Assembly (NCBI GenBank): GCA_016875215.1
Contig: VGRX01000007.1
Coordinates: forward strand, 1 to 42,362
Source of the DNA: Deltaproteobacteria bacterium
GTDB taxonomy: Bacteria; Myxococcota_A; UBA9042; CAIXZC01
Direction of reading: 5' to 3'
DNA length: 42,362 nt
The notes under the pieces were generated by a model. It was given only the letters and a program-made list of their open reading frames with translations. It did not search any database and was not told where the DNA came from. The translations under genes were made by a program, and so were the position numbers. Within the stretch, counting starts at the first letter, position 1; each line of letters opens with the position of its first letter. This document shows positions 24,873-31,958 of this stretch, in pieces.

Positions 24873-26081
24873 CTACTCGGATGAATCGAGGAGGAACAGC
24901 AGGACCGCGGACGTGAACGCTGCCGAGGCCGCGGCGTAACCGCCGATGGCCGTGTAGCGCCAGGCCTCGGCATCGTTGCGCAGGTCGACGGTACCGAGAT
25001 CCATGCGGTCCATCTGGTGGTTGTAGTACAGGTTGGAGGCCACGCCGCCGGCCAGGAGCAACGCGGAGGACGGCAGCAGGACCCAGCCGGCCACGGCCAT
25101 GGGGGAGGTCCTTCGGGAGGAGAAGGACCGGAAGTCGACGAAGTACCGGCCGTCCCGGGGGCGGAGGGTGCGGCTCTCGCCGTCCGGGGTGACGAGGAGG
25201 GCGTCCCCGCTGTCGGGGAGCAGCAGGATCCCGGAGGAGCCGGTGCGACGGGCAAGATCCAGGGCCACCCGGCCCTTGAGCTCCTGCGGGAGGTCCTCTC
25301 GTGCGGTCACGGAATCCCCGGTGGTGTGCAACCCCCCTTCGAGAGTCATCTCCGGGGGGGCGAGCCGGTGCTCTTCGGTCAGTTGGATCCGGCGCACCCA
25401 GGAGCGGAGCGGTCCGCACTCATACCACACCATGTGGTCCCCCGGAGGGAGCGGGGTTGCCGGCGCAGGCAGGAGGGCGAGCCCGTCGACGACGAGGAGC
25501 CAGTCTCCTTCGCAGGCCGGTTCCGGGGCCAGCAGGTTGACCTCCGGCCCGATGCTGCGCGCCACCTCCAGAGCCCGCTCGGCCAGCGGAGGAGGCAGGT
25601 GACGCACCGACGGCTGCATGTCCGGCATGTGCACGGCCAGCCACTCGGCGACATGGTCTCCGGCCGCGGGGTCACGGCCGTTTTCCTGCCGGAACACGAC
25701 CAGCAGCAGGGCGTAGGCTCGGGCCCGGTCCGCGGGCTCGGACGGGAGCAGGTCCGGACGGTCCTTCACCTCCTCGAAACAGGCGAGCAGGCCGGTCGTG
25801 CCCGCAGCAACGTCGTTGCCGTAGAACTTCGTGCCTGCGTCGTTGAGGCGCGCAAGCCAGGCGGACCTGTGCTCGTCGACGAGCGGGTGCGCCCCGGGAG
25901 GCACGCTTCCTGCAAGCTCGGCGGGCGGGATCTTCTCGCAGGCCGTATCGACCCGTGCGCCCGGATCCTCGCCGGCCGCTCGGTTCCCGCCAGCCGGAAC
26001 CACCCCGATCCGACAGGGAGGAACCCGGTCATGGGCACAGGCGGTGAGGAAGAGCGCGGCCAGGCACAAGCGGAGAGACAC
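24873..26081 (-). CDS. Lipoprotein with two C-terminal transmembrane helices, 402 aa
   Basis: Family not recognised. I choose the GTG at 26081 since it begins a short, clean lipoprotein signal (SLRLCLAALFLTAC, Cys15); frames further up run into the preceding gene. The mature part has an N-terminal helical segment, a middle domain with a strand-rich piece (GDHMVWYECGPLRSWVRRIQ) that resembles PEGA-type sandwiches, and a strand-rich patch before two helices (MAVAGWVLLPSSALLLAGGV and YAAASAAFTSAVLLFLL). The same ending, sandwich plus two helices, occurs in the PEGA protein at 39434, so the two are likely distant relatives. It lies 140 bases after the somatomedin-B lipoprotein gene and may be co-transcribed. 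Confidence 0.72.
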   Translation of the reverse strand: MSLRLCLAALFLTACAHDRVPPCRIGVVPAGGNRAAGEDPGARVDTACEKIPPAELAGSVPPGAHPLVDEHRSAWLARLNDAGTKFYGNDVAAGTTGLLACFEEVKDRPDLLPSEPADRARAYALLLVVFRQENGRDPAAGDHVAEWLAVHMPDMQPSVRHLPPPLAERALEVARSIGPEVNLLAPEPACEGDWLLVVDGLALLPAPATPLPPGDHMVWYECGPLRSWVRRIQLTEEHRLAPPEMTLEGGLHTTGDSVTAREDLPQELKGRVALDLARRTGSSGILLLPDSGDALLVTPDGESRTLRPRDGRYFVDFRSFSSRRTSPMAVAGWVLLPSSALLLAGGVASNLYYNHQMDRMDLGTVDLRNDAEAWRYTAIGGYAAASAAFTSAVLLFLLDSSE

Positions 26082-26221
26082 GACGCCTGTTCCCAGACCT
26101 CGCGGTTTCGACGTTGTCCTGCCCCTCACCCTGCTTCGCCAAGGCTCCGTGGGGCAAGCCCTCGATTCTACTTCCTGCCTGCTGCGGTCGGCCTGGCAGG
26201 CAGGAATGGCTGAAGTCGAGG

Positions 26222-28456
26222 CTAGCATCCGCACCACTGGCAGATGTCGGCGCAGCAGTCGCCGTATTCCGAGCAGTAGCCGTCGCAGTAGCAGTTGCCC
26301 GATTTCCCTCCGCAGTGTCCCTGGCACGAGTTGCTGCCCGTGCCACCGGCATCGACCGTGGCATCGAGGGTGTAGGCGGTCCCGAACGTACCGGAGATAC
26401 TCAGGACGAGCGTGCTCGATGGAGTGAGGTCCTTCTGGCCGGAGCAGGAACCCGCACCGCAGACGAGCCCCGTGGTCTGGCTCGGGCTGGAGGACGGGAA
26501 GAACTGCGCCGACACCGACGCGGCAGCAGGGAAGGTCAGCTTGACCGTGACCTTTCCGTTTGCGGCCGGGAAGGAGAAGAAGTCCTTGTCGCAGCAGAGG
26601 GTGAGGTTGGACAGCACCTGCGTGCTGCCGATCGACTTGGCCTGGCCCGCCGAGTCGTTGGGCTCGGAGGCATCCGCCGAACAGCTCAGGCCGCTTTCCT
26701 TGTAGACCTCGAGCTTGTAGGTGTTCGCCGTGGTCTCCTTGGGGTATCCGACGACGACGATGTGGACCTTGCCGGCCTCGGCAGCGCCGTTCATGGCAAC
26801 GGTTTCGGTGTTCGTGGCGGGCTTGGCGCTCTGGTCGATGATGATCTCCCCGGTCTTGTCGACGAGGTAGAGATCCAGGTCACCGTTGGCGTCCACGAAG
26901 TCGATGCCCGCGGCGAGCTCGTCGCCGCACTGCAGGTCGACGGCAAAGACGTCCGTGTCACCGGGACAGATGGAAAGGCCGGTGATCGGGTTGCCCGCGG
27001 TGTCCGCCGGGCCGAGCGGGGTGGCCTGCGAGAGGGTGTCGTTGGGCTCCTTGGGATCCTTGCTGCAGGTGGAGCCCTGGGTTCGCGTGACCGTGAGGAC
27101 ATACGGGGACGCATACTTGCCGGCTCCGGTACCCACGATCCGCAGGAAGTACGCTCCTGGAGCGGTGGCACCGTAGTCCACGACCTCTTCGTCACCGACG
27201 CCCGGGGAGTAGAACACGGGCTTCTGCAGGTTGGACTGGCTGTAGAGGGCCATGTCCAGGTCGCCGAGCTGGTGGCTGAAGGTGATGACTGCGGTGAGAT
27301 GCTCGCCGGACAGGAGGTCGAGCTTGAACCAGTCCTCGTCGATGGGGGAGGTCGTGGTGTCGCAGATGGAGAGCCCCTGGAAGCTCCCCTGGTTGATGAG
27401 CGGTGCGGTCTGCGCACTGTTGTTGGCGGGCTCGTACTGGTCGTCGTTGCACTGTCCCGCTTCCCCCTTGACCAGGATGGTCACGGAGAGCTTGACGGTG
27501 AACTGGGCGTCCGAGATGACGAACTGGACGGTGACCGTCTTGCCGGAATAGGACTGCCCCGGGGTCCAGTTGAAGACATGGGTGCCGGGATTGAACTGGG
27601 CGCCGGCCGGGAGTTCTCCCTGGTAGGCGAAGGTGAGCGTGTCGCCGTCCGGGTCGGTGGCCTTGATCTCGAAGGAGAGCGGCTGGCCGACGACCGCGTC
27701 GATGGGGGCGATTTCCTTGACCTCAGGGGGATGGTTGGACTGCTCTCCCCCTGCCACGACGAGCTTGACCTCCATCTGGTCGGACAGGCTGCCGTCGGTG
27801 ACCTGGAAGTTGACGCGGGCGACCGTTCCGGCGTCGGCAGCGCCGGGTGTCCAGCGGAAGGTCGCGTTCGGAGCATCGAAGGTGGCCCCGGCCGGCGGGG
27901 CGCCGAGCAACGTGAAGTAGAGGTTGTCGCCATCCTCGTCCGTGGCATCGAGCCGCAGCTCGTACAGGACGCCGATCTTGAGGAACTGGTCTCCCGGATT
28001 GACGAACTTGGGCGCATGCTGCGTTTTGGTGGACACGGCCCTCAGCTCGACCGTCTCGCTGTCGAAGTCCTTCATGTCGGAGACGACGAACGTGACGAAG
28101 TAGGGCCCTCCCGGGGCGGTGGGTTGCCATGCGAACCTCCCCTCGGGCTTGTAGAACTTGGCTTCGGCCGGCATGTCGCCGTAGACCGAGAAGGTGAGCG
28201 TGTCTCCGTCCGCGTCGTCGGCTGTCAGCACGACCTCCAACGCCTCGTTGACCTGGACCTCCTTGTTGCCGACCTTGTGCAGCTTGGGCGGATGATTGCC
28301 GCCACCCGGCTTGACCGGGATGTCCGCAAAGACCGAGGCATCCGCGTCGGTAGTGGCTTCCTCGCCGGTGCTGCCGCCTCCGCAGGCGGAGAACAGGATG
28401 ACACCGGCAAGGCAGGCTGCCAGACCGGAGAGATGAGCTTGCAACGAGATCCGCAT
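26222..28456 (-). CDS. Multidomain lipoprotein: Ig-like repeats, PPC-like repeats, somatomedin-B-like end, 744 aa
   Basis: The ATG at 28456 follows GGGAGGAAAC. The signal ends at Cys25 (GVILFSAC). Three cadherin/He_PIG-type domains follow (each with a DPDGDTLTF or DEDGDNLYF turn and an FxWxP strand), spanning about 50-340. Three PPC-like beta domains come next, each opening with EPAN or EPND and carrying a DxDWF, DTDVF or KDFFSF strand. The last 36 residues (26225-26332) are cysteine-rich: CQGHC, then CYCDGYC, then DCCADICQWC. The order and spacing match the eukaryotic somatomedin B knot, which holds four disulfides. It is probably displayed on the cell surface. Adhesion or ligand binding is inferred from the domains. 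Confidence 0.82.
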   Translation of the reverse strand: MRISLQAHLSGLAACLAGVILFSACGGGSTGEEATTDADASVFADIPVKPGGGNHPPKLHKVGNKEVQVNEALEVVLTADDADGDTLTFSVYGDMPAEAKFYKPEGRFAWQPTAPGGPYFVTFVVSDMKDFDSETVELRAVSTKTQHAPKFVNPGDQFLKIGVLYELRLDATDEDGDNLYFTLLGAPPAGATFDAPNATFRWTPGAADAGTVARVNFQVTDGSLSDQMEVKLVVAGGEQSNHPPEVKEIAPIDAVVGQPLSFEIKATDPDGDTLTFAYQGELPAGAQFNPGTHVFNWTPGQSYSGKTVTVQFVISDAQFTVKLSVTILVKGEAGQCNDDQYEPANNSAQTAPLINQGSFQGLSICDTTTSPIDEDWFKLDLLSGEHLTAVITFSHQLGDLDMALYSQSNLQKPVFYSPGVGDEEVVDYGATAPGAYFLRIVGTGAGKYASPYVLTVTRTQGSTCSKDPKEPNDTLSQATPLGPADTAGNPITGLSICPGDTDVFAVDLQCGDELAAGIDFVDANGDLDLYLVDKTGEIIIDQSAKPATNTETVAMNGAAEAGKVHIVVVGYPKETTANTYKLEVYKESGLSCSADASEPNDSAGQAKSIGSTQVLSNLTLCCDKDFFSFPAANGKVTVKLTFPAAASVSAQFFPSSSPSQTTGLVCGAGSCSGQKDLTPSSTLVLSISGTFGTAYTLDATVDAGGTGSNSCQGHCGGKSGNCYCDGYCSEYGDCCADICQWCGC

Positions 28457-28533
28457 TGTTTCCTCCCTTCCTGCCGGATGGGGCGGTCGAGACAGGTACC
28501 GGCCATCGCAGCGGGGGCATGGACCGGAAAGGA

Positions 28534-28561
28534 ATTGTAGCCTACTCAAGACAATCCGCAA
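28534..28561 (-). promoter_or_regulatory. Possible promoter of the somatomedin-B lipoprotein gene
   Basis: Minus strand TTGCGG (28561-28556), 16 bases, TACAAT (28539-28534, 5 of 6). The -35 box overlaps the last codons of the relic at 28542-28694. Confidence 0.4.
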
Positions 28562-28694
28562 CTCCGTTGCCGTTGAAGCCGGGGAAACCTTCGTCCACCT
28601 TCCCGTCGCAGTCGTCATCCTTGCCGTTGCATTTCTCCGGCATGGGCTCGTCCGCGCTGCAGACCACGCCGAGGCCGTCATCCGCACAGCAGGA
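28542..28694 (-). pseudogene. C-terminal relic of a metal-binding-repeat (MopE-like) surface protein
   Basis: The frame reads SCCADDGLGVVCSADEP, then KCNGKDDDCDGKVDEGF, and ends GNGVADCLE before a TAG. The CNGxDDDCDGxVDEG motif is the typical repeat of large secreted metal-binding-motif proteins. No start codon with a ribosome site precedes it and the upstream gene ends at 28709, so only the last 50 or so codons of the ancestor remain. The codons are still GC-ending and the motif is intact, so the truncation may be recent. Confidence 0.6.
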
Positions 28695-28708
28695 TCTTCG
28701 GCGGGTGC

Positions 28709-29662
28709 TCAGGCTTCGTCGGGTGTGAATGTGCGGACCTGGTCGATGTCCGAGGCATCGGTCAGCAACATGACCAGGCGGTCGATGCCCAGGGCGATTC
28801 CGACGCAGTCGGGAAGGTGGGGCAGGGTTGCGAGGAAGGCATCGGGCATCGGGGGGGGCTGGCGGCCAGCCCCGAGGATGGCGGCAGACGAGCAGCGGAA
28901 TCGCTCCTCCTGGATCGAGGCGTCGGACAGCTCCATGAAGCCGTTGGCCAGCTCCATCCCTTCGACGTAGAGCTCGAGCCGCAGCGCGACCTGCGGATCC
29001 CGGGGATGCGGGCGGGCGAGGGAGGCCTGGGGCAGCGGGTAGAAGGCCAGGATCTCGGGCTTGCCTCGTCCCAGGTGAGGCTCGACGCGTTCGACGAGGT
29101 CCAGGTCGAACCGGTCTGCATCGAACTGTGCGACAGGATCCCATCCGGCATGGCGGAGGAAGACCTCGCGGACCGGGATGACCGTGTAGGGCGGGGAGAA
29201 GTCGACGGAGCGGCCCTGCCAGGTCACGAGGCGGCTGCCGACGGCATCGTGCGCTGCCTGGGAGAGCAGCATCTCCAGGTCGAGCCGCAGCGCATCGAGC
29301 AAGCCCGCGGTGCGGTACCATTCGAGGATCGTGAACTCGGGCACGTGCCGGGAGCCGCGCTCTCCGGCCCGGAACGAGCGGGTGATCTGGAAGATGCGGT
29401 CGAAGCCGGCCGCGACGAGCTCCTTCATCTGGAGCTCGGGAGAGGTGGCGAGAAACCGGTCCGCGCATCGGATGGGGACGATGTGCTCCTCGGGGGCAAC
29501 GGTGGCCAGCAGGAGGGGGGTTTCGACCTCGACGAATCCGGCAGCCCGGAAGGTCGCACGCAGGGAGGCGAGGATGCGATCGCGCAGGATCAACCTTGCC
29601 CGCCGGGACTTCAGGCGCTCCAGGAGCAAGGAGTCTCCGCGGATGTCCTTCTCATGGGGCAT
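28709..29662 (-). CDS. epmA: EF-P lysyl ligase, EpmA/GenX type, 317 aa
   Basis: A class II lysyl-tRNA synthetase catalytic core without the N-terminal anticodon-binding domain, as in EpmA. Motif 2 is FQITRSFRAGERG with the following PEFTILEWY, and motif 3 is GIALGIDRLVMLL. EpmA joins beta-lysine (or lysine) to EF-P; here efp lies 97 bases upstream on the same strand, which supports the call over a plain LysRS. The ATG at 29662 is the first in frame; its ribosome site is weak. A near-copy of the start region lies 55 bases upstream and opens a 21-codon frame (29717-29652) that ends across this ATG, so coupling by re-initiation is possible. EpmB, the lysine aminomutase, is not in the window. Confidence 0.9.
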   Translation of the reverse strand: MPHEKDIRGDSLLLERLKSRRARLILRDRILASLRATFRAAGFVEVETPLLLATVAPEEHIVPIRCADRFLATSPELQMKELVAAGFDRIFQITRSFRAGERGSRHVPEFTILEWYRTAGLLDALRLDLEMLLSQAAHDAVGSRLVTWQGRSVDFSPPYTVIPVREVFLRHAGWDPVAQFDADRFDLDLVERVEPHLGRGKPEILAFYPLPQASLARPHPRDPQVALRLELYVEGMELANGFMELSDASIQEERFRCSSAAILGAGRQPPPMPDAFLATLPHLPDCVGIALGIDRLVMLLTDASDIDQVRTFTPDEA

Positions 29663-29728
29663 CGTGGGATTCCCGGCGATCGAGGAGGGGGGCCATGATG
29701 TCCGCTGCAAGGGGCATGGTGGGATTCC
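29656..29728 (-). repeat. Direct repeat of the epmA start region
   Basis: GGAATCCCAC-N-ATGCCCC occurs at 29673-29656 (epmA start) and 29728-29711, 55 bases apart with one mismatch. The upstream ATG is out of frame with epmA. Confidence 0.8.
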
Positions 29729-29759
29729 TGGTGGTCCGTGACCGGCGGCCCTCAGGCAT

Positions 29760-30329
29760 CTACCGCTTGACCCGCTCGACGTAGGCCCCGGTACGGGTGT
29801 CGACCCGGATGACCTCCCCCTGGTTGATGAACAGGGGGACCTGGACGACCAGGCCGGTCTCCAGGGTCACCGGCTTGGATGCACCGGCAGCGGTGTCACC
29901 CTTGATGCCCGGCTCAGACTCGGCGACCTGCAGGTTGACGAAGTTCGGCAGGTCGATGGAGATCGGGTGCCCGTCGAACACGAGCCCCTTGACCACCATG
30001 CTCTCCTTCAGGAAGTTGAGCGCGTCGCCGGCCGCGTCGCGGCGCAGGTCGAGCTGCTCGAACGTCTGCGTGTGCATGAAATGGAGGAAGTCGCCATCCG
30101 CATAGAGGAACTGGAGATCGGACTCGACCACGTCCGCGGTCTCGAAGCGCTCGCCGGAGCGGTAGGTGCGGTCATAGAGCTGGTTGGTGCGCAGGTTCCT
30201 GAGCTTGCACTTGTACAGCGCCTGCCCCTTTCCGGGCTTCACGAAGTCCAGCTCCGCGATGAGGTGCGGAACGCTGTCGATCAGGACGGCAATGCCTCTT
30301 TTCAACTGGCCGGCATCAATCACGCTCAT
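29760..30329 (-). CDS. efp: Translation elongation factor P, 189 aa
   Basis: EF-P binds between the P and E sites and rescues ribosomes stalled on polyproline. The three beta domains are complete and the length is standard. The modified loop reads FVKPGKGQA with the lysine at residue 34, exactly the position that EpmA lysylates in E. coli, and the downstream gene is the matching ligase. Other markers are HFMHTQTFEQL, GLVFDGHPISIDLPNFVNL and PLFINQGEVIRVDTRTGAYV. The ATG at 30329 follows GAGGAGAAGACCC. Several genes here encode Pro-rich tracts (the HEAT and TPR lipoprotein tails, the protein at 30419), so dependence on EF-P is plausible. Confidence 0.96.
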   Translation of the reverse strand: MSVIDAGQLKRGIAVLIDSVPHLIAELDFVKPGKGQALYKCKLRNLRTNQLYDRTYRSGERFETADVVESDLQFLYADGDFLHFMHTQTFEQLDLRRDAAGDALNFLKESMVVKGLVFDGHPISIDLPNFVNLQVAESEPGIKGDTAAGASKPVTLETGLVVQVPLFINQGEVIRVDTRTGAYVERVKR

Positions 30330-30371
30330 GGGTCTTCTCCTCTGTTGCTCTCAGGAGCAAAAACGGCGTAG

Positions 30372-30400
30372 GCATATCCCCAAGGCTCAGGAATTGCAAG
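30372..30400 (-). promoter_or_regulatory. Promoter of efp-epmA
   Basis: Minus strand TTGCAA (30400-30395), a 17-base spacer and TATGCC (30377-30372). The leader of about 35 bases holds a small GCTC/GAGC stem before the ribosome site. Confidence 0.45.
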
Positions 30401-30418
30401 AGGAATATGGCCGGAAGG

Positions 30419-31345
30419 TCAGTCCTTGTCGGCCAGCTTCGAGGCGAGGCGACGCAGCAAGGAGGGACTCTTGTCCTTTTCCTTCCGGTTGGGTGGCGGA
30501 TGCCCGTCGTCTTCAGGGGGGGGCGGCTTGCCGCGGTTCGCTGCCGCGCCCTGTCGGGCAAGCTCGCCGGCCTTCTCCGAGGCGGGAGAAGTTCCCGAGA
30601 ACCGGACGTTCTCGAGTTGCTCCCACGCGGCCTTGCTCACCTTGATCCCGAACATGTCGACCATCCCGTCATCGGCCTGCGCCGGCCGGGCGGAAGAACC
30701 CCGTGGAGCGTGAGCGTCGGCACTCCCCCCGTGCGGCCGGGGAGACGCCGAGGGGGTGTGGGGGGACAGTGGAGAACCATGCCCTGCGCGCCCTGGCGGG
30801 ACGTGCGTGCGTCCTGCGTGCGGGTCGTCACCACCCGGAATCGGTCCCGTGCTTCCGGCCGTCTTCTTCAGGTCGTCCTGCGTGCGACGGGCCAGGAGAT
30901 CCAGTGCGTCTTCGGAGTGGGTTGCGATCCCGCGGCTCGGCACCCCGAAAGTCCCCGCATGGAAGTCGAAGAAAGCCATTTCGCCGTCGACGACTCCGTG
31001 GGGAGACAGACGGGAACGATCCAGGACGGCGCCGAGGACCGCCTGGAGGAACTCGAACAGCGCGGTCATCCCGGTGGGACTGACGGCTTTCTCCCAGGTG
31101 ACGACGAAGAGGTTGCGGTCTTCGTACACGCGTCCCACCTTGGCAAAGATCTGGACCGAGTTGACCGGTCCCGACAAGCCCGTGGCCTGGAGGACGATGG
31201 GCTCACCGTGGACCAGTGGAAACGGCGCGGCCACGAGGCCCGCGGTGGCCTTGATGGCCTTGAGCGTCACCAGGAACTGCTGGCCTCGATGCCTGGCGCG
31301 CATCGGGAGGTCCGTGTTCCGCTGTTCGGTTCCCTGATGATTCAT
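30419..31345 (-). CDS. Unknown protein with a possible PilZ-like N-terminal domain, 308 aa
   Basis: The ATG at 31345 follows GGGGAG. Residues about 15-125 look like a small beta barrel (RGQQFLVTLKAIKATAGLVA, NSVQIFAKVGRVYEDRNLFV) with a trailing helix, similar in layout to PilZ domains, but the RxxxR and DxSxxG c-di-GMP motifs are not evident. A Gly/Pro/His-rich linker of about 90 residues follows (180-260 region) and then a conserved-looking patch (MVDMFGIKVSKAAWEQLENV) and a Lys/Arg-rich end (KEKDKSPSLLRRLASKLADK). There is no signal peptide or transmembrane helix, so it is cytoplasmic. It is alone behind its own weak promoter, 89 bases upstream of efp's start. I cannot name a function. Confidence 0.7.
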   Translation of the reverse strand: MNHQGTEQRNTDLPMRARHRGQQFLVTLKAIKATAGLVAAPFPLVHGEPIVLQATGLSGPVNSVQIFAKVGRVYEDRNLFVVTWEKAVSPTGMTALFEFLQAVLGAVLDRSRLSPHGVVDGEMAFFDFHAGTFGVPSRGIATHSEDALDLLARRTQDDLKKTAGSTGPIPGGDDPHAGRTHVPPGRAGHGSPLSPHTPSASPRPHGGSADAHAPRGSSARPAQADDGMVDMFGIKVSKAAWEQLENVRFSGTSPASEKAGELARQGAAANRGKPPPPEDDGHPPPNRKEKDKSPSLLRRLASKLADKD

Positions 31346-31401
31346 CCTGCTCCCCACCGGCGAGATCGTTCTGTCCCCAACGACCCCGGCAGTTGAAGGC
31401 G

Positions 31402-31430
31402 ATACTACTGAGGATGTTTGACCGGTGCAA
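31402..31430 (-). promoter_or_regulatory. Possible promoter of the gene at 30419
   Basis: Minus strand TTGCAC (31430-31425), a 17-base spacer and TAGTAT (31407-31402). It lies in the 277-base gap between divergent genes; the AT-richer stretch 31430-31500 holds no other feature I can name. Confidence 0.35.
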
Positions 31431-31567
31431 GTAGTTCCTGGTCATTCTTCTTATGTTTCAGCGGCTTTCGGTTTCAGAAGACCATTCCAACAAATCCAAC
31501 ATCAGATCGTCTCGGGTGCGCAGCGGGCCGGGTCTCCCGCCCCCCATGCCATCGGGCTCCGCGAGCG

Positions 31568-31596
31568 GTTGAGAATGCGCCGAGACGGAGCTATAG
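31568..31596 (+). promoter_or_regulatory. Promoter of tatA-tatC
   Basis: TTGAGA (31568-31573), a 17-base spacer and TATAGT (31591-31596, 5 of 6). The start would be near 31603, about 20 bases before the tatA ATG. Confidence 0.65.
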
Positions 31597-31622
31597 TACG
31601 ATTCGTGGCTGGGAGGTTCCCG

Positions 31623-31958
31623 ATGCCCGTACCCGCGTTCTCGATTGCCGCGAGCTTGTCGTTGCAGCCCATCGGGTTGTTGGGTGGGGTGAGCTCGGGT
31701 GAGATCGTCGTGGTGCTGGTGGTGGTGCTGATCATCTTCGGGCCGAAACAGCTTCCCGACCTTGCGCGGACCATCGGGAAGGCGCTGCAGGGGGTGCGCA
31801 AGGCAGCAGACGATCTGAAGCAGGAGATCGGGCTGGACGAGCTGAGCCGGCCGTTCACTCCGAGGAGGGGGCCGCCGCCCCGCCAGATACCTCCGCCGGC
31901 TCCCGAGCCTGTGGCGCGGGATCCGGTCGAGGAGAAGGGGGGCGAGTCCGATGAGTAG
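31623..31958 (+). CDS. Twin-arginine translocase subunit TatA/TatB, 111 aa
   Basis: TatA/B proteins form the pore or bridge the receptor of the Tat pathway, which exports folded proteins. One transmembrane helix (GEIVVVLVVVLIIFG), the FGPKQLP hinge and an amphipathic helix (ARTIGKALQGVRKAADDLKQ) are present, then a Pro-rich tail. TatA and TatB cannot be told apart safely. The ATG at 31623, with GGGAGG 6 bases upstream, adds about 22 residues before the usual SxxE start of the helix, unusual for the family; a GTG at 31689 would remove them but has no good ribosome site. Its stop overlaps the tatC ATG by 8 bases. Confidence 0.92.
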   Translation: MPVPAFSIAASLSLQPIGLLGGVSSGEIVVVLVVVLIIFGPKQLPDLARTIGKALQGVRKAADDLKQEIGLDELSRPFTPRRGPPPRQIPPPAPEPVARDPVEEKGGESDE

